Origin: Streptoverticillium olivoreticuli subsp. olivoreticuli
GTDB taxonomy: Bacteria > Actinomycetota > Actinomycetes > Streptomycetales > Streptomycetaceae
Assembly: GCF_003391135.1 (NCBI RefSeq)
Contig: NZ_CP031455.1
Location: 5,006,001 to 5,070,000 of the forward strand
Reading direction: 5' to 3'
Length of the DNA: 64,000 nt
Shown piece after piece: positions 25,429 through 33,769 of this stretch. Position numbers and translations under genes: made by a program. The notes under the pieces are model-generated. The model had not been told where the DNA came from, ran no database searches, and saw nothing but the letters and a program-made list of their open reading frames with translations. Each line of letters begins with the position of its first letter. The stretch's first letter is position 1.

Positions 25429-26391
25429 ATGACGACGACGGCGCCGGACGCACGGACCTACGAGGCGGTCTTCGACGCCACGGTGGCCGCCGACGAGCGC
25501 ATCGAGCCACGCGACTGGATGCCGGACGCCTATCGCGCCTCGCTCGTCCGGCAGATCGCACAGCACGCCCACTCGGAGATCATCGGCATGCAGCCCGAGG
25601 CCAACTGGATCACTCGGGCGCCCTCGCTGCGCCGCAAGGCCATCCTGATGGCCAAGGTGCAGGACGAGGCGGGCCACGGCCTCTATCTCTACAGCGCCGC
25701 CGAGACCCTGGGCACCGGCCGCGACGAGCTCCTAGACAAGCTGCACTCAGGCCGCCAGAAATATTCGTCGATCTTCAACTACCCCACGCTGACCTGGGCG
25801 GACGTGGGAGCCATCGGCTGGCTCGTGGACGGCGCGGCCATCACCAACCAGGTCCCGCTGTGCCGCTGTTCCTACGGGCCCTACGCCCGCGCCATGGTCC
25901 GCATCTGCAAGGAGGAGTCCTTCCACCAGCGCCAGGGCTACGAGCTGCTGCTGACCCTGAGCCGCGGCACCGAGGCACAGCACGCCATGGCGCAGGACGC
26001 CGTGGACCGCTGGTGGTGGCCGTCCCTGATGATGTTCGGCCCCCCGGACGACGAATCCGCCCATTCGGCCCAGTCCATGGCCTGGAAGATCAAGCGCCAT
26101 TCGAACGACGAGCTGCGCCAGCGGTTCGTGGACATCTGCGTCCCCCAGGCCGAGTCGCTCGGCCTGGCCCTCCCCGACCCCGGCCTCCGGTGGAACGAGG
26201 AGCGCGGCCACCACGACTTCGGCGCCATCGACTGGGACGAGTTCCACGAGGTGCTGCGCGGCAACGGCCCGTGCAACGAAGAGCGGATCAGCCGGCGGAG
26301 GCAGGCGCACGAGGAAGGCGCATGGGTGCGCGAGGCCGCCGCCGCCCATGCCCGCAAGCACGGCGGCACACCAGGGGAGGCAAGGGCATGA
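25429..26391 (+). CDS. paaA: 1,2-phenylacetyl-CoA epoxidase subunit PaaA
   Basis: Catalytic di-iron subunit, 320 residues, of the multicomponent monooxygenase that epoxidises phenylacetyl-CoA. The helical ferritin-like core shows the metal ligands in KVQDEAGHGLYLYSAAE and CKEESFHQRQGYE (ExxH motifs). MIGMQPEANWI-type sequence near residue 50 is characteristic. ATG 25429 overlaps a two-codon mini-reading frame ATG-TCA-TGA at 25424-25432. It is the first gene of paaABCDE, with overlapping or abutting junctions throughout. Confidence 0.95.
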   Translation: MTTTAPDARTYEAVFDATVAADERIEPRDWMPDAYRASLVRQIAQHAHSEIIGMQPEANWITRAPSLRRKAILMAKVQDEAGHGLYLYSAAETLGTGRDELLDKLHSGRQKYSSIFNYPTLTWADVGAIGWLVDGAAITNQVPLCRCSYGPYARAMVRICKEESFHQRQGYELLLTLSRGTEAQHAMAQDAVDRWWWPSLMMFGPPDDESAHSAQSMAWKIKRHSNDELRQRFVDICVPQAESLGLALPDPGLRWNEERGHHDFGAIDWDEFHEVLRGNGPCNEERISRRRQAHEEGAWVREAAAAHARKHGGTPGEARA

Positions 26392-26675
26392 CCAGCGCCG
26401 ATTGGCCACTGTGGGAGGTGTTCGTGCGCAGCCGGCGCGGGCTGTCGCACACCCACGCCGGAAGCCTGCACGCACCGGACGCCGCGATGGCGCTGCGCAA
26501 TGCCCGGGATCTCTACACCCGGCGCTCCGAGGGCGTCTCCATCTGGGTCGTGCCCTCCGCCGACATCACCGCCTCCTCACCGGACGAGAAGGATCCCTTC
26601 TTCGAACCGGCCGCGGACAAGCCCTATCGCCACCCGACCTTCTACGACATCCCGGAGGGGGTGCGGCACCTGTGA
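26388..26675 (+). CDS. paaB: phenylacetyl-CoA epoxidase subunit PaaB
   Basis: Small structural subunit (95 residues) that holds the PaaA-PaaC assembly together. WPLWEVFVRSRRGLSHTHAGSLHAPDAAMALRNARDLYTRRSEGVSIWVVPS is diagnostic. The start overlaps the paaA stop as ATGA, indicating coupled translation. Confidence 0.95.
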   Translation: MTSADWPLWEVFVRSRRGLSHTHAGSLHAPDAAMALRNARDLYTRRSEGVSIWVVPSADITASSPDEKDPFFEPAADKPYRHPTFYDIPEGVRHL

Positions 26676-27433
26676 ATCCCACGCCCGCCTCCACGCAGGC
26701 ACCCGCCCGCGCTTCCGTCCCCGCCGCCCCTCCCGGCGCGGCGCTGGCGCTCGGTGACGACGCCCTCGTGCTGTCCCACCGGCTGGGGGAGTGGGCCGGC
26801 CACGCGCCCGTCCTGGAGGAAGAGGTCGCCCTCGCCAACATCGCGCTGGACCTGCTCGGCCAGGCCCGCTTCCTGCTCTCGCTCGTCGGCGACGAGGACG
26901 AGCTGGCCTATCTCCGGGAGGAGCGCGCCTTCCGCAATGTCCAGCTGGTCGAGCAGCCCAACGGCGACTTCGCCCACACCATCGCCCGCCAGCTGTACTT
27001 CTCCACCTACCAGGAGCTGCTGTACGGGCAGTTGACCGCGGGGGACGGTCCCTTCGCGCCTTTGGCCGCGAAGGCGGTCAAGGAGGTCGCCTACCACCGG
27101 GACCACGCCGAGCACTGGACGCTGCGCCTCGGCGACGGCACCGAGGAGAGCCACCGGCGGATGCAGACCGCGCTCGACGCGCTGTGGCGGTTCACGGGAG
27201 AGCTGTTCGACCCCCTCGACAGGCTCGACGTCGATGTGTCCGCTCTGCGTGACGGCTGGCTGGCGCTGATCACCCGGACCGTCGGGCAGGCCACCCTGAC
27301 GCTCCCCACCGGCCCGCAGTCCGGCGCCTGGACGGCCGGAGCCGGACGACAGGGCATCCACACCGAGCCGTTCGGGCGGATGCTCGCGGAGATGCAGCAC
27401 CTGCACCGCAGCCACCCGGGGGCGACATGGTGA
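26672..27433 (+). CDS. paaC: phenylacetyl-CoA epoxidase subunit PaaC
   Basis: Ferritin-like structural subunit, 253 residues, needed for PaaA activity. GDDALVLSHRLGEWAGHAPVLEEEVALANIALDLLGQAR (about 28-65) and KEVAYHRDHAEHW mark the family. It has about 20 extra Ala/Pro-rich residues at the N-terminus compared with typical members. GTG 26672 overlaps the paaB stop (GTGA). Confidence 0.93.
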   Translation: MNPTPASTQAPARASVPAAPPGAALALGDDALVLSHRLGEWAGHAPVLEEEVALANIALDLLGQARFLLSLVGDEDELAYLREERAFRNVQLVEQPNGDFAHTIARQLYFSTYQELLYGQLTAGDGPFAPLAAKAVKEVAYHRDHAEHWTLRLGDGTEESHRRMQTALDALWRFTGELFDPLDRLDVDVSALRDGWLALITRTVGQATLTLPTGPQSGAWTAGAGRQGIHTEPFGRMLAEMQHLHRSHPGATW

Positions 27434-27936
27434 CCGTACCCACCCCGGACCTCACCGCGCTGGAACAGCGCCTTCTGGAGCTGGCCGGTGCCGTGCCCGA
27501 TCCGGAGCTGCCCGTGCTGACCCTGGCCGAGCTGGGCGTGCTGCGCGGCCTGCAGCTGACCGGCCCCGGGCGGGTGGAGGTGGAGCTGACCCCCACCTAC
27601 ACCGGATGTCCGGCGATCGAGGCGATGTCCGCGGACATAGAGCGGGTGCTGCACGGCCAGGGCATACCCGAGGTCGAGGTGCGCACGGTCCTCGCCCCGG
27701 CCTGGTCCACGGACGACATCACGGCCGAAGGGCGGCGCAAGCTGGCCGAGTTCGGGGTCGCGCCACCCCGGGTCACCGGCCCGGACGGGCCCGTCCCGGT
27801 GGCGCTCGGCATCCGCTGCCCGCACTGCGGCTCCACCGACACCACGCTGCTGAGCCGCTTCTCGTCCACCGCCTGCAAGGCTCTGCGCCGCTGCGAGGCA
27901 TGCCGCGAACCGTTCGATCACTTCAAGGAGTTGTAG
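27427..27936 (+). CDS. paaD: PaaD iron-sulfur/metal maturation protein
   Basis: A 169-residue protein thought to help mature the epoxidase. The N-terminal DUF59/MIP18 fold (about 10-90) includes VPDPELPVLTLAELGVLRGL and TPTYTGCPAIEAM. The C-terminal zinc-ribbon-like part carries CPHC and CEAC pairs plus an intervening Cys. It overlaps paaC by seven bases. An ORF of this class is part of most paa operons. Confidence 0.9.
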   Translation: MVTVPTPDLTALEQRLLELAGAVPDPELPVLTLAELGVLRGLQLTGPGRVEVELTPTYTGCPAIEAMSADIERVLHGQGIPEVEVRTVLAPAWSTDDITAEGRRKLAEFGVAPPRVTGPDGPVPVALGIRCPHCGSTDTTLLSRFSSTACKALRRCEACREPFDHFKEL

Positions 27937-29061
27937 ATGGCAGCAGCGGCCCGCCACGGCGCCTTCCACCCCTTGAGAGTGACGGCCGTCGACCCGCTCA
28001 CGGACGACTCGGTCGCCCTGACCTTCGCCGTGCCCACCGAGTTGCGGGACGTCTATCGCTACGCACCGGGCCAGCACATCACCCTCCGCCGGACCGCGGA
28101 GGCCGGCGAGGTGCGGCGCACCTACTCCCTCTGCGGCCCGGCTCCGGCACCGGGCGCCGACGGAGCGGCGGAGCTGCGGGTCGGGGTGCGCCTGGTCGAC
28201 GGCGGGGTGTTCTCCACCTACGCCCTGAAGGAGCTGGCGGCGGGGGACACGGTGGAGGTGATGGCACCGGCCGGCCGGTTCGTGCTGGAGCCACGCCCCG
28301 GGCACTTCGCCGCGATCGTCGGCGGCAGTGGGATCACCCCGGTCCTGTCCATCGCCTCGACCCTGCTCGCGCGGGTGCCCGATGCCCGGTTCTGTCTGAT
28401 ACGCAGCGACCGGACCACCGCGTCCACGATGTTCCTGGAGGAGGTCGCCGACCTCAAGGACCGCTGGCCCGACCGCTTCCAGCTGGTGCACATCCTGTCC
28501 CGTGAGGAACAGCAGGCCGGATTGCCGTCCGGGCGGCTGGACGAGGAGCGGCTGACCCGGTTGCTGCCCGCGCTGCTCCCGGTGGAGGCGATGGACGGCT
28601 GGTTCCTGTGCGGCCCCCATGGCCTGGTGCGGGAGGCCGAGCGGGCGCTCCGCGCCCTGGGAGTCGGCCGGGACCGCGTCCACCAGGAGATATTCCACGT
28701 CGACACCGCCTCCGGCACGGCCTCCGACACCGTCTCCGGCGCGACCCCGGCCGGATCCTCCACCACGGCCGCCCCCGTTCCCGCGCACAGCACCGTGACC
28801 GCGAAGCTGGACGGGCGCAGCGGCAGCTGGCCGGTGCGGGAGGGCGAGCCGCTGCTGGACGCGGTGTTGCGCAACCGCTCCGATGCCCCGTACGCGTGCA
28901 AGGGCGGTGTGTGCGGCACCTGCCGGGCCTTCCTGGTCAGGGGCGAGGTGCGGATGGACCGGAATTTCGCGCTGGAACCGGAGGAGCTGGACACCGGGTA
29001 TGTGCTGGCCTGCCAGTCGCATCCGGTCACGGAGGAGGTGGAGTTGGACTTCGACCGCTGA
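27937..29061 (+). CDS. paaE: phenylacetyl-CoA epoxidase reductase PaaE
   Basis: Reductase of 374 residues that passes electrons from NADPH to PaaA. Order: FAD-binding ferredoxin-reductase domain (YAPGQHITLR...RTYSLCGPAP, about 40-65), NAD(P)-binding domain (AIVGGSGITPVLSI near 125), and a C-terminal plant-type 2Fe-2S ferredoxin domain with CKGGVCGTC and a last Cys in LACQSHP. Between them lies a Thr/Ser/Ala linker (about 255-285). It begins one base after the paaD stop and ends the operon. Confidence 0.93.
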   Translation: MAAAARHGAFHPLRVTAVDPLTDDSVALTFAVPTELRDVYRYAPGQHITLRRTAEAGEVRRTYSLCGPAPAPGADGAAELRVGVRLVDGGVFSTYALKELAAGDTVEVMAPAGRFVLEPRPGHFAAIVGGSGITPVLSIASTLLARVPDARFCLIRSDRTTASTMFLEEVADLKDRWPDRFQLVHILSREEQQAGLPSGRLDEERLTRLLPALLPVEAMDGWFLCGPHGLVREAERALRALGVGRDRVHQEIFHVDTASGTASDTVSGATPAGSSTTAAPVPAHSTVTAKLDGRSGSWPVREGEPLLDAVLRNRSDAPYACKGGVCGTCRAFLVRGEVRMDRNFALEPEELDTGYVLACQSHPVTEEVELDFDR

Positions 29062-29172
29062 GCTACGACGACGGTCGGGCGGACGATGGCCGGGCCGCGG
29101 CGCCGGGGCGTTCGCCGGGTGGCTTCCGGTCGATGGGCGCGTTCCGATGGATGGCCGCGTGTTCCCAATTCC

Positions 29173-29186
29173 TGCAACCTGTTCTA
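29173..29186. promoter_or_regulatory. KstR-type palindrome TGCAACCTGTTCTA
   Basis: Matches the TNNAACNNGTTNNA consensus reported for KstR, the TetR repressor of sterol catabolism in actinobacteria. It is 60 bases before the acyl-CoA dehydrogenase start and just upstream of a TTGACG hexamer (29189-29194). A second inverted repeat, TGACGC/GCGTCA, spans 29190-29215. Confidence 0.55.
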
Positions 29187-29246
29187 CCTTGACGCTCCAT
29201 CAGTTCCAGGCGTCAGTGGCAGTGCCGGTGTGCGGGAGGACGGACA

Positions 29247-30395
29247 GTGGACTTCACCTTCACCGAGGAACAGCAAGCCGCCGAGGAAGCGGCCAGGGCG
29301 GTCCTCTCCGGGGTCTCCCCCGATGGCGTGCCCAGCCCGGCTCTGACCAGGGGGGCGGTGGCCGAGGACTTCGACCGGGCGCTGTGGGCATCGCTCGCGG
29401 ACGCAGACCTGCTGAGCCTGTTCATCGCCCCCGAGCACGGCGGCGCGGGGCTCGGTCCCATCGCGCTGTGCCTGGTGCTGCGCGAGGCGGGGCAGGTGCT
29501 GGCCCGCGTACCCCTGCTGGAGTCCAGTGCGGCCGCCGCCGTCCTGAGCAGCCACGGCGGCCGGGCGGTGGCCGGGCTGCTGCCCCTGGTGGGGCGGGGT
29601 GAGCTCGTCATCACCGTGGCGTCCAGCGGCCGTACGGGACACGACCCGGCCGAACTCGCCGTCACTGCCCGGGAGATGACCGCTTCCGGTACGGAAGGCC
29701 CCGGCTGGGTTCTCGACGGGATGCAGACGGCCGTGCCCTGGGCGCAGAGCGCGGATCGCGTTCTGCTGCCCGCCCGCACCGGCGAGGGGCGCACCGTGCT
29801 CGCCCTCGTTCCGCGCGACCGCACCGGGGTCACCCTGGCCGACCAGGTCTCCACCAACGGCGAGCGCTACGCACAGGTCGGCTTCGACTCCGTACGGCTG
29901 GGCGGCGACGAGGTGATCACCGCCGAGGGCGCGTGGGAGCGGCTACGGGGGCTGCTCACCGTGGGCACGAGCGCGCTCGCGCTCGGAGTGGGTACGGCTG
30001 TAGCACGCACGACCAGCGCATACGCCTCGAAGCGCGAGCAGTTCGGCTTTCCGATCGCCACATTCCAGGCCGTCGCCGTACAGGCAGCGGACCGGTACAT
30101 CGACCTGCGCGCGATGGAGGCCACGCTCTGGCAGGCGGCCTGGCGCATGGAGTCGGGAGCCGCCGGGGAGCTCCCGGTCGACGCGGACATCGCCGTCGCG
30201 AAGATCTGGGCCGCGGAGGGCGTGCGCCGCGTCGTCCAGACCGCGCAGCATCTGCACGGCGGCTTCGGCGCGGACACCGGCTATTCCCTGCACCGGTACC
30301 ACGCGTGGGCCAAGCAGTTGGAGCTCTCGCTCGGCCCGGCGGCGGCCCATGAGGAGGCCCTGGGCGACCTGCTGGCCGCCCATCCCGTCGACTGA
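29247..30395 (+). CDS. acyl-CoA dehydrogenase (FadE-like)
   Basis: A flavin acyl-CoA dehydrogenase of 382 residues, the usual family length. N-domain helices start MDFTFTEEQQAAEEAARAVLSG; the middle domain has EGPGWVLDGMQTAVPWAQSADRVLLPA; the C-domain has YASKREQFGFPIATFQAVA and VQTAQHLHGGFGADTGYSLHRYHAWAKQ. I cannot place the catalytic base with confidence, so it may be one of the heteromeric FadE subunits. GTG 29247 follows GGGAGG. It is separated from paaE by 185 bases with its own regulatory sites, so it is probably a separate unit. Confidence 0.85.
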   Translation: MDFTFTEEQQAAEEAARAVLSGVSPDGVPSPALTRGAVAEDFDRALWASLADADLLSLFIAPEHGGAGLGPIALCLVLREAGQVLARVPLLESSAAAAVLSSHGGRAVAGLLPLVGRGELVITVASSGRTGHDPAELAVTAREMTASGTEGPGWVLDGMQTAVPWAQSADRVLLPARTGEGRTVLALVPRDRTGVTLADQVSTNGERYAQVGFDSVRLGGDEVITAEGAWERLRGLLTVGTSALALGVGTAVARTTSAYASKREQFGFPIATFQAVAVQAADRYIDLRAMEATLWQAAWRMESGAAGELPVDADIAVAKIWAAEGVRRVVQTAQHLHGGFGADTGYSLHRYHAWAKQLELSLGPAAAHEEALGDLLAAHPVD

Positions 30396-30440
30396 CCGCC
30401 ACGGGGCCCCGGCGAGCGGAGCGCCCCCGGACGACCGGTG

Positions 30441-30788
30441 CTAGATCACCGTGCCGGGCGCGCCGTTGCCGTCGACGACCGGGCGGCCCGCGGCCTCCCA
30501 GACCTGCATGCCGCCGTCGACGTTCGCCGCGTCCAGGCCCTGCTGGACGAGGTAGGCGGTGACCTGGGCGGAGCGCCCGCCCGAGCGGCAGATGACGTTG
30601 ATCGTGGCGCCGTCGGGGGCCTTCTCCGTCAGCTCGCCGAAGCGGGCGACGAAGTCGCTCATCGGGATGTGGAGCGCGCCATCGGCGTGGCCCGCCGCCC
30701 ACTCGTCGTCCTCACGGACGTCCAGCAGAAAGTCTTCGGACGTCAGAGCGTCGATGCCGACCGTGGGTACCCCAGAACCAAAATGCAT
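30441..30788 (-). CDS. single-domain rhodanese-like sulfurtransferase
   Basis: A 115-residue rhodanese domain. LLDVREDDEWAAGHADGALHIPMSDF opens the fold, and the active-site loop is CRSGGR with C67 as the persulfide-carrying Cys. It transfers sulfane sulfur; partner unknown. ATG 30788 follows GGGGAC. It lies 10 bases downstream of the J-domain-like gene and is probably co-transcribed. Confidence 0.88.
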   Translation of the reverse strand: MHFGSGVPTVGIDALTSEDFLLDVREDDEWAAGHADGALHIPMSDFVARFGELTEKAPDGATINVICRSGGRSAQVTAYLVQQGLDAANVDGGMQVWEAAGRPVVDGNGAPGTVI

Positions 30789-30798
30789 GTCCCCGACG

Positions 30799-31605
30799 CT
30801 ACCCGACCAGCGAGTCCAGGTGGGCCCTGCGCTCGGCGACCTGGGCGGCCAGGCCCTCGGCGATCTCCTCCAGCAGTTGGTCCGGGTCGTCCGGCGCCAT
30901 CTTGATCATGGAGCCGATCGCCGAGCCCTCCAGCTCCGCGGCCACCGTCGCCAGCAGCTCCTTGCGCTGAGCCAGCCACTCCAGGCGGGCGTAGAGCTCC
31001 TCGGCGGGGCTCGGCCGCGGCTCCTCGGGCGCGGGGCCCGCGGCCCACTCCTCGGCCAGTTCCCGCAGCAGGGCCTCGGCCCCGTCCGCGTAAGCGGCGT
31101 TGACCCGCACGATGAACTCCTCGCGCCGCACGCGGTCTTCCTCGCCCTGGGCCAGGTCCGGGTGGGCCTTGCGGACGAGCTCGCGGAAGATCCGCCGGGC
31201 CTCGTCGCTCGGGCGCACCCGCTGCGGGGGCCGTACCGGCCGCTCCGTGAGCATCGCCGACGCCTCGGGCGACAGGCCCTCCGAGTCCATCCAGCCGCCG
31301 AACAGCTCCTCCACCCCGGGCAGCGGCTGCACCAGGGCGCGCGCCTCCCGGGCCCTGCGGAGGTCCTCGGCGTCGCCGCTGCGGGCCGCCACCGCCTCCG
31401 CGATCTGCGCGTCCAGCTCGTCGAGCTGCGCGTACATGGGGCCGAGCCGCTGGTGGTGCAGCCGGGAGAAGTTCTCCACTTCCACCCGGAAGGTCTCCAC
31501 CGCGATCTCGAACTCGATCAGCGCTTGCTCCGCGGCGCGGACGGCTTGGGCCAGGCGCTGGGTGCCCGGCTCCTCGGCGTGGAGATTCTCGGCTTCCGGA
31601 TTCAT
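30799..31605 (-). CDS. J-domain-like coiled-coil protein
   Basis: A 268-residue soluble protein. The N-terminal half (about 15-95) is heptad-rich and probably coiled coil. A DnaJ-like helix pair at about 130-175 includes KAHPDLAQG, with the HPD tripeptide at 148-150 that stimulates Hsp70 ATPase. The C-terminal third is another acidic helical segment. No Gly/Phe or zinc domains are present, so it is not a classical DnaJ. ATG 31605 or the GTG just before it may start. Family function unknown. Confidence 0.65.
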   Translation of the reverse strand: MNPEAENLHAEEPGTQRLAQAVRAAEQALIEFEIAVETFRVEVENFSRLHHQRLGPMYAQLDELDAQIAEAVAARSGDAEDLRRAREARALVQPLPGVEELFGGWMDSEGLSPEASAMLTERPVRPPQRVRPSDEARRIFRELVRKAHPDLAQGEEDRVRREEFIVRVNAAYADGAEALLRELAEEWAAGPAPEEPRPSPAEELYARLEWLAQRKELLATVAAELEGSAIGSMIKMAPDDPDQLLEEIAEGLAAQVAERRAHLDSLVG

Positions 31606-31764
31606 CACTCGCCCAGCGTACGGTTCCCCCACGGCCTCCGGATCCCCCCGAGCCCCGGCCACCCCGCTGTCCTCAACCACCGCGGGCCCGATCCGGCCCC
31701 CGATCCCGGACCCGGCTTCGCCCCCGACCGTCGTACGGGCTCGGATCAGCGCCCCGGACCCCGT

Positions 31765-33177
31765 CTACACACCCATCTCCGCCGCCACTCTGCCGCGCCG
31801 GACCGCCGTCACGAGATCCGCGTGGTCCGCCTCCGTGCGGTCCGCGTAGGTCACCGCGAAGGCGGCGATCGCCTCGTCCAGCTCGGCCGACTTGCCGCAG
31901 TAGCCCGCTATGAGCCGGGGGTCCGCGCTGTGCGCGTGGGCCCGCGCGAGGAGCGCGCCCGTCATCCGGCCGTAGTCGTCGAGCTCACCGGGGGCCAGGG
32001 CCGCCGGGTCGACGCTGCCCTTGCGGTTGCGGAACTGCCGCACCTGATACGGCCTGCCGTCGACCGTCGCCCACCCGAGCAGCACGTCGCTGACCACCTG
32101 CATCCGCTTCTGCCCCAGCACCACCCGCCGGCCTTCGTGCCCCGCCGCGGGGGAGCCGGGCGCGAACCCGGCCTTCTCCGCGTACGGCAGGAGCACGGAG
32201 GGCCGGGCCTCCTTCACCTGGAGGACGAGCGGCTCCCCCCGGTGGTCGAGCAGCAGCACCACGTAGGACCGCAGCCCCACGCTCCCCGTGCCCACCACCC
32301 GGAACGCCACGTCCTGCACTTCGTACCGCGCCAGCAGCGGCAGCAGTTCCTCCGGCAGGGTCCCCAGATAGTCGCCCAGGGAAAGGGCGACAGCCGCCGC
32401 CTCTCCGGCCGGCACCCGTCGCAGCACGGGCGGCGCGTCCAGGAAGCGCCGGCCCCCGTCCGCGGCCTCCTCGGTCGCCTTCGCCGCGAAACGGGCGCTG
32501 GTGTTCCGCCGGGCCTTCGCCGCGACCCGCTCCAGGGTGCCCAGCAGCGCCCGCGCGTCGGCGTGCGCGACGAGCTCCTCGTCGGCGATGGCGTTCCACG
32601 CGTCGGCGGCGGGCAGCTTGGCCAGCAGGCGCATCGTGTGCCGGTAAGCGCCCGCCGCGTCCCGCGCCGCCGCCCGGCAGGTGTCCTCGTCGGCGCCCGC
32701 CTCCCGCCCGGCCAGCACCAAGGAGACGGCGAGCCGCTTCACGTCCCACTCCCACGGCCCGTGCAGGGTCTCGTCGAAGTCGTTGACGTCGATGACGAGT
32801 CCGCCCCGCGCGTCGCCGTAGAGGCCGAAGTTGGCGGCGTGGGCGTCACCGCATATCTGCGCGCCGACGCCCGTCACGGCCGTACGCACCAGGTCGTGCC
32901 CCATCAGCCCGGCCGAGCCGCGCAGGAAGGCGAAGGGGGAGGCGGCCATCCGGCCGACCCGGATCGGCGTCAGCTCGGGAAGCCGGCCCGCGTTCGACGC
33001 CTCGACCGTCTCCACGGCCCCGGGGCGCCCGGCGTCAGCGGTCCACTCGGCGTGCGAGGAGCGGGGCACGCGCGCCCGCAGCGCCTTGCCCCCGGCCTTC
33101 GGCGGACCCGGCCGCCTGCCCGTCCCCGTCCCTCCGGCCGGCTCCGCGAACCCCGGCACGTACGGCAGTCGCGACAC
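31765..33177 (-). CDS. DUF2252-family protein
   Basis: A 470-residue protein of DUF2252, a family with a kinase-like fold and no settled function. ICGDAHAANFGLYGDARGGLVIDVNDFDETLHGPWEWDVKRLAVSL (about 108-155) is the signature; GDAHAANFG and DVNDFDE resemble the HGDxxxxN and D loops of small-molecule kinases. VQDVAFRVVGTGSVGLRSYVVLL and LQVKEA follow. GTG 33177 has GGGAGGGGG upstream. Not clearly operonic with its neighbours. Confidence 0.8.
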   Translation of the reverse strand: MSRLPYVPGFAEPAGGTGTGRRPGPPKAGGKALRARVPRSSHAEWTADAGRPGAVETVEASNAGRLPELTPIRVGRMAASPFAFLRGSAGLMGHDLVRTAVTGVGAQICGDAHAANFGLYGDARGGLVIDVNDFDETLHGPWEWDVKRLAVSLVLAGREAGADEDTCRAAARDAAGAYRHTMRLLAKLPAADAWNAIADEELVAHADARALLGTLERVAAKARRNTSARFAAKATEEAADGGRRFLDAPPVLRRVPAGEAAAVALSLGDYLGTLPEELLPLLARYEVQDVAFRVVGTGSVGLRSYVVLLLDHRGEPLVLQVKEARPSVLLPYAEKAGFAPGSPAAGHEGRRVVLGQKRMQVVSDVLLGWATVDGRPYQVRQFRNRKGSVDPAALAPGELDDYGRMTGALLARAHAHSADPRLIAGYCGKSAELDEAIAAFAVTYADRTEADHADLVTAVRRGRVAAEMGV

Positions 33178-33277
33178 AGCGCGCCCCCTCCCCCTTCACG
33201 CCCACTCACGCCCAACTACCCAGAACCTACCGCCCACCACTGACAACGGCCGGGCCCCATCGGCGTCGCACGCGGCC

Positions 33278-33640
33278 TCAGCCGAACTCCTTCGGGCACT
33301 GCGCACTGCTCTCCGGGAGGTACTTCCCGGCCCACCGCCCCAGCTCCTTGAGCGCGGGCTCCAACGCGGCGCCCGCCTCCGTCAGTTGGTACGCGACGCG
33401 CAGCGGCGGGCCCGCGTGCACTTCCCTCACGAGCAGTCCGGCGGCGGCGAGCTGGGTGAGCCGGTCCGACAGCATGCGCTCGCTGATCCCCGGGATCGCC
33501 CGCCGCAGGTCGGCGAAGTGGACCGGCCCCTGCAGCAGAGTGGCCACGATCAGACCGGTCCAGCGCTTGCCGAACAGCTCGAAGACCCGCGTCATGCCTC
33601 CGTCGACGCTCTTGCACGCCTGTCCACCGTGATCCGCCAT
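33278..33640 (-). CDS. HxlR-family transcriptional regulator
   Basis: A 120-residue winged-helix regulator. The HxlR signature VFELFGKRWTGLIVATLLQGPVHFADLRRAIPGISERMLSDRLTQLAAAGL fills residues 19-70. Cys9 and a C-terminal Cys could make it thiol-responsive, as in some HxlR members (HypR, QorR), but that is inference. It is divergent from the azoreductase gene, a common regulator-target pair for quinone or electrophile stress. Confidence 0.85.
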   Translation of the reverse strand: MADHGGQACKSVDGGMTRVFELFGKRWTGLIVATLLQGPVHFADLRRAIPGISERMLSDRLTQLAAAGLLVREVHAGPPLRVAYQLTEAGAALEPALKELGRWAGKYLPESSAQCPKEFG

Positions 33641-33690
33641 GGGTCCAGGGTACTGCGTTCTCCACTGCCCCTATAAAAAAGTAAGCCCCT

Positions 33691-33709
33691 GTGTTATTAA
33701 TAGCTACAC
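33691..33709. promoter_or_regulatory. candidate HxlR operator in the azoR promoter
   Basis: GTGT (33691-33694) and ACAC (33706-33709) flank an AT-rich centre containing the palindrome TATTAATA (33695-33702). This is the most AT-rich spot between the divergent regulator and azoreductase genes and 60 bases before azoR. Confidence 0.4.
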
Positions 33710-33769
33710 ACGGAACTGCACCCCGCAGATCCGCCCCGTCGGCGTCACGCCCGTCATCAGGAGATCCCC

